A DNA stretch of 64,000 nucleotides from Capitulum mitella. Taxonomy: Eukaryota; Arthropoda; Thecostraca; Pollicipedomorpha; Pollicipedidae. Under the pieces are notes generated by a model that searched no databases, was not told the DNA's origin, and saw only the letters and a list, made by a program, of their open reading frames with translations. Positions within the stretch are counted from its first letter, which is position 1. The number at the start of each line of letters is the position of its first letter. Of this stretch, positions 22,111 through 34,400 are shown one piece after another. The stretch is from contig CP099848.1 in NCBI GenBank assembly GCA_030062745.1, positions 19,021,081 to 19,085,080 on the forward strand. Direction: 5' to 3'. The position numbers and the translations under genes were made by a program.

Positions 22111-24496
22111 TGGTCTGGGCGGATGCAGAATACCAGTGCGTGACCGTGGCGCACCCTTGGCGGAGCCCTTTCGCGTTGGAGAGTCGCGCTAACATAATCT
22201 GAAAGTCCCGCTGACCCGCTCAGGGAGGCTCGCTGGCGCGTCCAAGTTGCGCTGACCTGGCCAGAGAGCTTTGCTGACGTTCAGAGAGATCCGGCGGCGT
22301 GTGCGAGTCCCGCCAGTGTGTCCGGGGAGCCCCGCTGGCGCGTTCGGAGTGGCGGACCGTGAGCCGCCGCAGGCCGGCAGCTGGCTGCGGCCGGCGCTCG
22401 GCCGCGGCCGCCGCGGGCGCCGCCTATCTGCGTGGGAGCCGCCGCCGGCGGGTCGGCGCCGCTCTCAGCCGCTGCCGGCCGGCGGCGCCCGCGGCGCCCG
22501 AGCGGCCGCCGTCCGCGCCCTGCCCCGGAGAAACGCGCTCTCTGCGGCGGCGTCACGCCGTCACACCGCCACGGCGTCACGGCCGCGCCGGCCAGAAATG
22601 CCCGGCCGGCGCGCCGAAGAGATGCGCGATCACGTGCGTCACGGCCGTCCAGCAAACACCCGTGACGGCTAGGGGTTTCTCACCGAGTGGCGCCGCCGCA
22701 GCGGGCTACTTGACCTGCTGAGTACTGTACGGAGTCAAGGAACGTCTGCTGTTGGCGGGTAAGCGGCTTCCGTAGATGGACGGGTGATTATTCGAGGGTA
22801 GAAAAAGAAAATTAGGGAGCTCCCCTGCTCTTTAATATTCGCAAATGATGGGTGATAAATGAGAGATGGTAATTTCTTTTCCCACGATTTGCATAAGCAA
22901 AATTCTTGCGATGGCCATGGCCAACGGTCTGCCGTCGGGAGTGATTGATTGCATGCCCAGCTTTATATGGATACATATTTCACTTGTCTTTTTCTCAATA
23001 CCTGTTGTTTTCCGTATTTCTGTATGTTAACATTATCACGTGAAACGTTCAGTGAGATGAATAATGCTGTCTAGTTGCAGGATTGTTGCTGCTCGTAAAA
23101 ATAACAACAAGGGCCGGAAATGCACAAGAGCGGGAGCGTGATGCTGTTGTAACCCAATGGTGAAATGACTTGCCGGATGTGTCCGTAATGCAACCGAAAG
23201 TCGAAGATATCCTTGTCGTAATTCAATTCCTTCTAGTTGCGCTGTCTTTCGCGCAGTATAAAACTCCTTCCCAAGTAAAGCGATAGAAATGTTCGGATTA
23301 AATAATGTCCACCACGCGATCCGATTCCTGACCAAAGAACACTTCAGACGAGCTTGAACATTTTACGCCTGGCGCAGGCATCTGTAGTTAGAATTTCGTG
23401 ACAGCAATGTGCCGAGACAGACCTCGAATTTGGCAAGGTGCTGAAGGATCGTGATAAGCTCTGCCGTGTATATTCGGGATAAAAGTGAAGCTACAACAGT
23501 TTTATACAGCTTACAAAGCCTGAAAAACATCACTCGTTATTGGGAAATTCGTAACAATGCAGTCGTCGAAGAAAACAGCAGAATGAATTGTTTGGTAGAT
23601 CAAAGATAATATTTGTCTTTGTTGCGCTTGGTTGATATTGGACGCTCAGAACCGGTAGTCTTTTTACAAGCTAGTCCTAAGCAATGTTTCCCCATCAATT
23701 TTTGGAATATTTTCTTATGATTTCTATCAAATCACTAGATGCCTCGTGGGACACTATACAGCGCAGCTCACTGAGTTCGACATGAAGTCTGAATGTGTAT
23801 TTTCTGATGTGTGGCGTGCCTATTTTTCCTTGATGTATTTCGCAATAAAAAAGAGGATATTTATCGAATTATTCCCCTTTTCGCATCCCAAGAATCGTGA
23901 CTTTAAATGTTACAGCGTGCATACAACTGTTCGCTATCGGAAGAGTGGAAACATCGCTCCCGGAATAGTCACGTGGATAAAAGAGCTAACGTTAACACAC
24001 CTACTGCAAATTCTGACGCAAACAATCTGAAAAATTGAGCCATCTTTGGATGAAAACTTGATGCTTCTGCGCCACCTTTTGTGGAGCGTTTGTGGAGCCT
24101 GCAAGCAACCGTTATGATCGGGCCGCCCGATCAGTTTTTTCTTCTAGTTAAAAAAAAAAACACTATTCGCTCATTGCAAACGAGACCACGGCTTCGCTGA
24201 TAATGGCGATTCCTTTATGATTCGGTGCGATTTCGCTATATTATGTCATTAATACTCATTAAAATGCGCAATTTCCCTCGCAAACATAAACACAAAAACC
24301 TCGAATTATCTTTTATGGTTACTAAAATTCGAACTACATACCATCTCATGTTGCAATAAATATTACCAGCATACTCACGAATACAAACAAACACAACAAT
24401 GCATCATAATTTACACAACGCGGGAGACAATATCACATTTATATACAAAACATGTGTCATTGATAACGAGTTGAAATTGCAAAATCGAAGTAATAT

Positions 24497-25102
24497 TTTA
24501 TTCAGTTAATAAAAAATATTTAGTTGAAGTAAAATGGGTGACACCTTGAGCACATTAACAAAAATAAGGTAACGAAATAAATAAGACATTTCCTTTGACA
24601 GAATACAATAAGTGCATTGCGCAATACACCGGTAACGTCGGACAGTAGCATCTGATCCGAGCGAATGCTCCATGATAGCCAGGGAGGTCCTGGCGGAAGG
24701 CACTTCGTGAAAAGGTCAGCCCCACCTGCACCCTGGGCACAGATGGGGCCAAGTATCTCACACCGCAAAAAGGTCACGGAAAAAGCCCCGCCTGGCGGTC
24801 GGCAGACGCAGACGCCGCGCCTCTGGCTGGTGGGACGCCCAGCCCATCGCTCGCCGATCCCCCGCCGCGGAGGCTCGCTCGGCCAGACGCGAACACCGTT
24901 CAGCGCGAAAACCGTCCTCGCAACGTCCCGACCGATCGTACTCAATGTCTTCTCCGTGTTTTCAGGGCCTTGGCCACGTCCCGCAATCTCGCGCTCTTCT
25001 TCCCTTCAACAGAGCTCGCAAATCGCAGCGGCCGCCACCCGTCATGGTTCAACTTTTCTCCGCGCGACAGCGCTGCCACCCCTTGTATAGGTGGCGCCAC
25101 CA
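24497..25102 (-). other. Presumptive 3' UTR with polyadenylation signal
   Basis: Downstream of the receptor stop codon the minus strand keeps no conserved reading frame. A canonical AATAAA (plus-strand tttatt at 24497-24502) lies about 600 bases after the stop, where base composition drops sharply from GC-rich to AT-rich. This is the best candidate poly(A) signal; cleavage would be expected 10-30 bases further on, around 24470-24485. Inferred from position and motif only. Confidence 0.5.
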
Positions 25103-25433
25103 CTACTTCCTGGCGTGCCTGTCCGCACGGTCGCGTTCGTCCTTGTGGTGGTGCCGGTGGTGGTGGTGGTGGTGGCGCCGCTTGTCGTCACCGCGATACA
25201 TGTGCGCCACGTCCGCCACGGTCAGCTCGCTGGCGTCGCGGTACATTTCGGAGCGCATCGTGGGCTCAGCACGCGCCTTGCCGCCGCTCGGCTTGCGCTC
25301 TTGGCGACCGCTCGACTGCAAGTTCTCCCACGCGCGCTTGTAGTACTTGTTCAGACCATGTGTTTCCGATTCGGTCGAGTAGCTGCTCGAGTTAGCGTTA
25401 GGGTGCGAGCGGCGCTGGTGGTAGCCGCGGTTC
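25103..25433 (-). CDS. Receptor exon 13: cytoplasmic tail and stop codon
   Basis: Follows acceptor acgtttcgcag and enters in phase 2, completing an Arg codon shared with exon 12. It encodes about 109 residues to a TAG at 25105-25103. Features in order: a Ser/Asn-rich stretch (NANSSSYSTESE), a GLNKYYKRAWENLQ motif at about 1143-1156 that looks like a conserved tail element, EPTMRSEMYRDASELTVADV, and a terminal basic cluster with six plus three histidines (1204-1209, 1211-1213) in a Lys/Arg/Asp context. No kinase, ITAM or PDZ-ligand motif is evident. The 4.1 kb intron before it is the third largest of the gene. Confidence 0.9.
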
Positions 25434-28400
25434 CTGCGAAACGTGAGGTCACGTGAGGGGTCACGTGTCAGACCGGTCGGTCACGTGGTGGTGCACGTGC
25501 CGGGGGCGCCAGCAGCAGAGCGCGCTACAATTCGCGCGACCTGGAAGCCAGAGAGTTAGGGCGGTGTTAGTGCCAGTCGCAGTCACGTGTCAGGTCGGGC
25601 GAGTGCTAGCGGTGAGACGGGTGCCGGGCATGCATTAGAGCGCTATTTCGATGACGCATGACCGGGCGGGTCACGAAGCCCTCTGGAGTTCCAGAGGAAG
25701 AGCTGCAGTTAGAAGCGAGAGGAATCGACAGAAGGGAACAGAAGAAGAGTTTGTTAGTCAAAACACTTAATCGTCGTAGTGCCGTCGCTCTCTGTGTCTG
25801 ACGAGAACAACATGACTCAGTAAAGTGAACTATTTGGGAATGCAGATCCTACTCCATTAATCATTTCTAACATATTGCAACTACGGCGTGATCCACTGAT
25901 TTAGCTGATGACTTCGTCGAAGTCAGGCTGCCACAAAAAACTCTTTTTTAAGGAAGTTTATCAGACCCCAGAAAGCTAAGCCCGAACCCACTATAACGGG
26001 CCTATGATCCTCTGATGCAGTGGGTTAATCAGTGTGTCACGCACGCTGGCTGCAGGTTAATTGGGCTCTTTCGCTTAGACGTAATAAGGTTTGAATTCCC
26101 TGTTTTGTTTCCTTCATGACTGCATGAAATTATTTACAAGCGTCGTGAGCAATGGTTAATGTAAAAGGCTAAAAATGTTAATGGTTCGCGCACATATAAT
26201 CAGACATCGCACCGATATTTTTGGCAATGTCCTGTGTATGTCCAGTTTTAAAAAAGAAAACACTTGTGACTACTCCGACCACTGAATCCAATCAGTCGAG
26301 AAATTTGTTCACAATTAAACTCAACATTGAACTACTCTTTCGTGAGCCTGTGCAACCAGCAAAAGCCAGATGCACGCATGCAAGAGGTGATAAGTGCACG
26401 GCTCCAGTGCGCGGCAATCGACTGCGGTGCGAAAAGAAAGACAAAATGGTGATTCGTTTCGGCGAGATCGTGAACGTTCACAATCCAGGCAGACAGAGGT
26501 GCGACTGGCTGCAGTCAGGACAGCACCGAGCCATACAACGGGGTGTCCGGTGCCAGGACAGTGCTGGGATGAGGATGTGCAAGCGACTTTTTTAGCTGTG
26601 TACGGGTGAAGCAACATGGGGGATCAGGAATCGGGCATATATTTAACGCCATCCAACGGTCAGGAGAAATCGATCAAAACTATCACAGCTGCGACCAAAA
26701 CTACGCAGACCACAGCCGATACACGCACATATTTATGCTCACAACACCCATTTGTTCACGCATGCCACCTATGTTCCGGTCTATGTATTAGTCGCATGTG
26801 CAAGTCTATGCATTCAGTGCATTTAGTCCCATGGTCAAAGGCCTGTGCGTTATGCCCAGCATTTGATTAATGCTGTGTGCAACTGTGCAGAAAATCACCG
26901 TGATGTTTAGATGCCTCGCCAAACCACGTGAGGATGGCACCGAAAGTTTTCTTGTTACAAATGTGAGCCGAAACTTTGAAGCGGACGGCTTTGGGAACAG
27001 GGTCCATACCACAGAAACTTTGGGTCCTGACTCATATGCCTATGCCGATCGCAAAGCCGGTGCGCCCCTAAGCCCGAATAATTAATCAAGCCCGTGCCGA
27101 TCCAAATCCGGCGTAATTTGCACCAGGCAACAGACCCAGCAGCGCTGAGGGATCCTTTTTTTATAACATCACTGTCATGACACAGTCGTACCGTGCTCTG
27201 TTTTGAGCCAAATAGTGCTCGCTTCTTGTGAATACCAAACTTCGGTGCATGCCACACGTTGGGTATGAGTCGAGCATATTTTTGTAGAGCCAGGCGACGA
27301 CTTGCGTACTGTAAATCATCACCATGCAGCAAAAGCAATCGAACTGATGCTGCGCTTTTGTATTTGTTTCATGAGCCGCAAAGAACAACGTTTGCTCGGC
27401 TCTTTTTTCACATGTGGCACACATGAGTTCCCGTGAGTTTCCGTTATTTTAAGTAAATACGGATCACGAGTACTCGTAACCTCTCTTGGGTCCATTCCCA
27501 TGCAAATCCCGTGGGTGCTGGTGCACTCTAGCGAAGTGTCCGCGCAGCTATATAGTCCTCGTGATTCTCAGGGAGTCTCCGTGAGTCTTAAGTCTCCGTT
27601 AACTTTCGTGAGTCTCTGGGGATCTCACTGAGTCCTCGCGAGTCCCCATATGTCCCCCTGAGTTCTGATGAGTATCTGTGAATCTCCGTGAATTTCAGCG
27701 CGTCTCCGTGGGTCTCTGAGAGTCTCCGTGAGTCTCCAAGAACTTCCGTGAGTCCCCGTGAGTCTCCGTGAGCCTCCATGAGTCTCCGTGCGTCCCTCTG
27801 AGTCCGTCCCCGTGCGGTCGGTGCGTTTCTCGTCTCACGTCTCGGGGCGGTCCCTGTGCGTTCGGTCAGCGCACATAGGGGTCGCGGGCGCGCCGCGTCA
27901 GGTCGGAGAGGTGCCTCCTGCCCGTCGTTTGGTCGGAGAAGGGCAGCGCCAGCACTGTGTACCAGCGATGCGGCGCTGCCGGCGACGGCGACCGCGACGG
28001 CGGCTCGAACTCGGGCTCCGCCTCGCCCGGACTGTCGACCCCGGGTCAGCCACGGGTCAGTCAAGGTCCGTCAACGTCACACGGGGTCGACCTTGCCTGG
28101 ACTGCCACTATGGCGAGTCACGGGTCACACAAGGCCGGTAAAGGTCACACGGGATCGGCCACGCCCGGACTATCGACCCGGCCTGTCACAAAGCAGTCAA
28201 GGGCGGTCAAGGTCACAGGGGGCCGACCTCTCTGGGACTCTAGACGGTCATCGGGGTCATTATGAATCTGACCCATCATAAGCGAACCGGAGTCATTGGA
28301 TGCAATTCACGCAGATGAGATGCGGTCGCACGGGTCAGCTACGAATCATTCCGGTTCAACGCACGCCAAACTTTGCGTGGAGAAGTTGCATGGGACGAGG

Positions 28401-31400
28401 AGGATTAAACGTGGATGACACGCCTGCTGTACATCGCCCATCGGAAGCACGGGGAAAACAGGCTAGGGCCTATCAGCGAAAATGTAGTCCGTGCATGTTT
28501 CAGATACATCAGACATGAATTGTCTGGTTAATCTGGGTCAGATGGGGTCGGCGATTCAGCTCCTGGGGCAAACCAGACAGTCTTCCTGAAAAGATCCGTT
28601 CGTTTTTGTTGTGCGGTATGGCGTTCAGCGAGTAGATTAAAGCCCTGCCTCCCTTGCTGTGCGCACCTGTGTGCGAATCTGTGAGTGTAAAACTACGTGC
28701 GTGCCTCGCCGCTGATGGAAAATGTTGACAGTGGGCGCCAACCAGGTGCATTACGCAAGCTTCGAGAGTTGGTCAAATGCAGTTTATCCAGTTTAGTTAT
28801 ATGCAGTTTATTTATATGCAGTTAGTGCTCCGCCCGTAATAAGCATTTTAGAAGTTTCGGAAAAAGAAAACAGAAAAAGAGCAGATGAGTGTTGAGCGTG
28901 AGAGATTGTAGATCCTTTGAAAATAGTAACAAATTTGTGGAGGAAAATGTTCTCTATGTCTCATTCTCAAGACAAACGTCTGATCCTTGCCGCCTTAACA
29001 AGTTTAAAACACGAGAATTATTAATGGAGTGCGTATGTGTCAGCATTTAGAAGATTTAACAGAACTTTGACAATGGTCTGACGGCAAGGCACAGTATTCG
29101 GATTGAACACTAAAAGGGCGGACTTTACTGAACGTCCACAGTAATTGGCACCAGCACAACGAGTGTAAACAATCCACATTCAGATCTTGAGAATAAAGCT
29201 AGTCTTTGGCAGGTATGAGACGCTCAGTAGAGAAAAGTAAACGGGTGAGTTTGAAATATTGGGCAGTGAAAAGAAGAAAGCTCGAAGACTGTCCTCAGTC
29301 ATGTGTCATGTACTGTCTAAGCGCATCGTCAAGGCAAAAAGCGGCAAAGCAATCGTATACGAATGCCTATGCACAGGAGTTGCCATCACATATGAACAAG
29401 TTTTCAATGGTCAGTTACATTAAACGACAAAAGAAACCCATAAACTTAGGAAACGCTGTATGACCTTAATGGGACGTCTCTCAGATCGAACATAACGGTA
29501 CGTTAAGAATCAATGTAAATTAGCACGGCAATCTCACCTCCTAATGAGGATGACGACGGTTGTGACGACCGCAGCCAGGAAGACGAACCCTCCAAACACG
29601 CTGAGAGCTATGATGCCACCTGAAACGAGAAGAACGAGAGATGAGCGGAAAAACCGAGTTTTCGAATCTCCCCATGGCCAATAACAGGACAGCCTGAATC
29701 AGTTAATCAAGTAAAGCTATCCAACGTTTGTATCCATTAGGGCTTTCGTCAGTTTCCTTCTTTGTGCAATCCCGTCGTTATACCTGTTGGTAGGCTCGCA
29801 TCGGTCACCCCCGGTCTACAAGGGTACTGACCGTGCATTAACCACACTAGTCTTGTCCCACAGCACAGTGTGCTCCACAGCACAGTGTGCTGCGCCTCGG
29901 GCAGACGAGCCGACAATCCCTATCCTTAACCACTTTTGTGCAGCTGAGACCTGGCAGAACCTCCTCCTACTCACTGCACGTAGCCGGGATCGAGTGGGGA
30001 CTCTCCGCACTCACCACGCGCAGACTGGGCCCCGTGCCGGGCCTGCCACTCACCCATGTGCAGTTTGGGCCCGGTGGAGCGTTCGTCCAGCGTGTTCTCG
30101 GGCTCGAGCACGCCGGGGGCGTTCTGTCGGATGTTGACCGTGTCCGGGATCTCGTTCTCCTCCGGCCGGCCGAAGCTGATGACGCCTGGCCCGGCCACCG
30201 CCACCGTGTCGCCGGCTGTAGGCGGCGGCGACTTAGACGGGTCGCCGGCCGGGGCGGGGGCGGGGGCAGGGGCGGGGGCGGCCGGCGACGGTGCCGGCCG
30301 CGGGCGGGAGAAGGCAGGTGGCGCCGGGCGCGGCCGGGGCGGCGGCCGTGAGGGTCGCGCGGTCGTCGCCGCGGGGACCGTCTGTGGCGTCACCGCCGGT
30401 GACGTGGCCGGTACCGGGACCGGCTCGGTGGGCTCAAGGGGCCGCGGTCTCAGCCGGGTCGGCTGCAGCTCCTCGGCAGGCTCGGACGGCGGCGGGGGCG
30501 GTGTTGTCGAGGTGGCGGGGGCGGTGGGCCGGGTGCGCCGGGAGAAGGGCGGGTCGCGGCGGGAGTGGGACGGTCGCTGGTGAGGTACGGTCGGCCGGTA
30601 CGTCCGCCGGCGAGTCGGCCGGACAGCCGGCCGGACGGCCGGCCGCCGCCGCGGCGGCGCGCGCGGCGCCTCCGTCTCGGCCGCCTCCGGCCGCTCGGTG
30701 GCGGCTCGCTCGCTCTCGAACGAAGCCGTGGTCGCCGCGCTCGGCAGCACGTCCGTCACCGGCTCGGCCAATGTTGTGCCGGGCGGCGTCGGCGGCGCGG
30801 TTTCCGCCGACGCCGACGTCGCCGACGACGCGTCGTCGTCGACGCCGACGTCGGCCGGCCGCCGCCTGCCAACTGTGGCGCGACGTGTGGCCGCCGGCCG
30901 CCGCGAGGGGAAGACGAAGGAGCTGCCGGGAGGGCGTGGCCGGCGCCGGCGGCTCGGTCCCCGGCTCAGCACGGGTCCAGGCTGGGAGGTGGACGCCTCC
31001 TGGTCGCTCTCAGGCTCGGCGGTGCTCGTGGCGGACTGCGGCCTCCGCTCGGAGCCGGCGCCGACCGAGGGCCGGCTCGGCCACACCGGCCGCTGCCGCA
31101 CCCGCTTGCGGATGAGGTTCGGCCGGCGCACCGGCGCCACCTGCTCCTCCGGCTCCGGCTCGGTCGGGACAGGGGTGGGGGCCGCGGTGGGAGCGGCGGT
31201 GGGCGCGGGGGTTGTGGTCGGGGTCTCAGCGAGCTCGTCGTCGGGCGACGGCGTGGTCGACGTGCGCCGGTAGATGAAGACACGCCGACGCTTTTCGCCC
31301 TCGACATCTTCGACGACCACCCTGTCCCCGGGGAGGACGGTGTAGGGCGGCACGGTGGGCGGAGTCGTGGGGTCGGAGGGGGGCTCCGGCTCGTACGTTG

Positions 31401-34400
31401 GCCCATACGTCGGCGCGTACGTCGGTTCGTACGTCGGTTCGTACGTCGGCTCGTACGTCGGCTCGTCGTACGTCAGCTCGTCGTACGTCGGCGCGTCGTA
31501 CGTCGGCGGGTCGAAGGCCGCGTCGTCGTAGATTGGGTCCTCGTAGGCTGGGTGAGACTCATCAGGCCGCCGGGTGGCGACCGGGTGGTCGAGGAAATCG
31601 AGCTCAAAGATCTCGGACGCAGAGAGGACCAGGGGGTCACCATCGGGAGCGGGGGTGTTTATGGTCGTCGGATAGTCGGTGGTCGGTAGCTCTGTCTCTG
31701 AAAGTCGACAAAACCGAGTGCAATGTAAGACCAGAGCCATGCACAAGAATGCGTCCATTTGTCGACTGGAACGACAGACAAAAAGCAAGGACGACTACAG
31801 GCAAAATTTGTAAGCACGTCTACATCTTTGTACCTTTTTTATACGAAATAGCAACAAGCAAGAGTTCGTCACATCTACCTGTCAAACCGTATGCAGCCGA
31901 AAACTAATGACAAAATACGGCGACCGACCAACCAACGACCACAAAACATGCATTTCAGGCTACATTTTAGCTTCATATGTGGTCTCATATATACATGTCA
32001 TAAAGAAGACGACCAATGTCAAACTGCGAATGTAAAAAGACAAGAAAGAAAAGATAAGGAGCTCCAGGCATGTGCAGACAGAGAATGTAAGCGCGAAGGT
32101 GTTGTTCGTGGTACAGATGGTCGGGAGCTGGTAAACTGCAGTCACCGGAGGTCTTTTCGAGTCTTGTCACAGGATTGCGGAACGTTTCCGGAGGATCCCA
32201 GGACAAAGGATCACGGGATTACGAAACATTTCTGGAGGACCGCAGGACAAAGGACAACATTTCGGGATGATCGCAAGGTTACAATAGCATGTGGCGAATT
32301 ATTTCAACCAAGTAAAAAGACGGTAAGACAAAGGTGCTGGGGAATCACGTTTTACGTATGTAGGCACCCACACGCAAAAGACAATACTCAATACTTCGGC
32401 TGCCTGCATTTACTACAACAAGGTATTCTCTCGGACTACACACATACGTAACATTACAACAACAACTGATTAGTGGGCTGATGGCCTATTGATCCGTGAC
32501 GCCGCAAGCATGTCTTACGACAATTCTTGTTAAACCCTACGATAGCAACAATGCTGAGCGCAGCCCTAGGGTACGATAAGCAATTATAAGTTGCGCAAAT
32601 GTTCAATAGGTGGCTCTATGCGCGTGTACCTCGGCAGACGGGCGGCTCCTGGTTGTAGGTGCCATCGCGCATGCAGCGCAAAGTGCGAGGTCCCGTAAGC
32701 GTGAATCGGTCGTCCAGGCAGTAGTACTCCACCAGTGTGCCGACGATGGTCGAGTTGGTGGACATCCTGAAGGCACCGTTCAGGATGGCGGGTGGCTCCT
32801 TGCAGAAGACCGCTGTGAACGGGGAGGTGTTAACGTGAGGACTGGATGCGTTTACACTTCCTTGAAAAGTCCATGGCATTAATAAGCTAAATGTATTTTT
32901 ACTAAATGTGCTTGCATGTTTTTAGCTTCGAGGCCAAAGACCGGCTTTAAATTTGCGTTTCCGCACACAAATATGCTTTTTTAGCTCAATCGCCCGATCA
33001 AGCTAAAAAAGAAACATGTTCCTGAAAGCCAGAGAAACCCAATCGGTTTGCTTCACTGCAAAAACTGACTGAAAGTCATTTCGCAGTGATTTCACCACGG
33101 AATGGCATCGACAGCCGGAGACTGCCTTCACTGTCAGTCTCCCGGTTCCAGTGTGGACCAGCAGAAAGTTCCCGTCGTGTCGGAGCTGCGTTCCGCCGCC
33201 AGAACAGATCGGACAGGTGCTCACGTTCGCAGCGGGGCGGCGGGCCGCTCCACCGCTCGTCCACGTCACAAATCAGCTCGTTGCGGCCGACCATGACGAA
33301 GTCCTGGTCGCACTCGTACACCACCATGGACATGTAGCTGCGCGTGCCGTTCACCAGGCTGTACCGACCGTGCTTGATGTTGGCGGGCATGCCACACTGC
33401 AGATCTGGCGACAGGTGAAACTCGGTCAAGGGCGACGTTCGTTCGGCACAAGCAGAGCTCGGGGTACGAGAAAACAGCGAGCCCGAATGGCCGTCCGTCG
33501 TAGTGAAAGGACTGGTTTTATAGTCAGCAAGTGAAGTTTCTAATTACGGCGATTATCAAACAATGCCAGGCCTATTTCGTAAGGTTGACACATCGTTTGA
33601 CTTCTCGCAATGTGTAGCGCAATGACAAAACCGTCGCGGGAACTTCTTTGTGGCAAGCGAACGATTATCCGTTCGAAGTGAACTCGCAAAAACTCCCATA
33701 AACAAAGGCCTTCGTCCTACAGTGTTGCACGTCATAACCTTTCCATCAGCCATTTATGAATGACTGTCCTTCAGAAAAAGTTGCCACTATATGTGCCACA
33801 CTCGAACCGTACAGTCTGCCACTCGTCGCCTCATTGGCACTGACTTTTGCACGTGGGCGGGTAGGCGCTGTAGAAGCCTGTGGCGAGGCACTCCCTCTCC
33901 TCGGGGCCCGATAGCAGGTGGCCCTCCTCGCAGCGGTACACGATCCTGCTGCCGACGTTGAAGTCCGGCGCGATCAGGGTCGAGTTGGGCGGCTGCTCCG
34001 GTTTGCCGCAGGTCAGAGGCTCTGGCGACGGCCAGACGCGCGTTACGAACGGCTCACTGGTGTGGTGAGAGGAGGACACATACGCCCTGCATCAGCGGAA
34101 CGGCGAATAGTGCGGTTTCATGTGAGGAAGTCTGTTGGCTTCTCGTCAGTCACTAAAACCTACGCCGTCACGTCCATTCCATCCTCTAAGACACAGCTGA
34201 ACTGTTCACTTGACGTAAAAGGACGCAGTAAATTCAGTGCGTAAAACATACTGCCTGTTTTGCTTCGATGAAAATAACGTAGCTCGTCAAAAATGACTAA
34301 CGTCGGCAAATTCACATTTCGCCATAAACTTGCTGCGGTGTCTTTCTTTTACAGCCGTTTTGAGCAGCATTTTCTAGTACCAGAGCTGGGCAGCGTCCAG

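Larger units (their letters stand above)
20397..24496. other. Intergenic 3' of the receptor gene
   Basis: Holds the retrotransposon remnant (20763-21540), a G-run at 21613-21630, a degenerate minisatellite (21836-22110), a GC-rich island with long meaningless frames (22270-22690) and AT-rich DNA from 22780 to 24490 in which I see no gene. Confidence 0.5.
25434..29537 (-). other. Receptor intron 12 (4.1 kb)
   Basis: Separates the transmembrane exon from the tail exon. It contains the 12 bp minisatellite (27570-27806) and a 68-70 bp tandem repeat (28026-28247), annotated separately. Open frames such as 26221-26595 and 29206-29463 on the plus strand have no recognisable protein signature. No other feature was found. 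Confidence 0.55.

Noticed and set aside
30565..31689. 374-codon plus-strand frame opposite the stalk exon
   Set aside because: Exact antisense of the Pro/Thr/Arg-coding exon; low-complexity Arg/Gly translation is the expected shadow. The minus frame has splice borders in phase with its neighbours.
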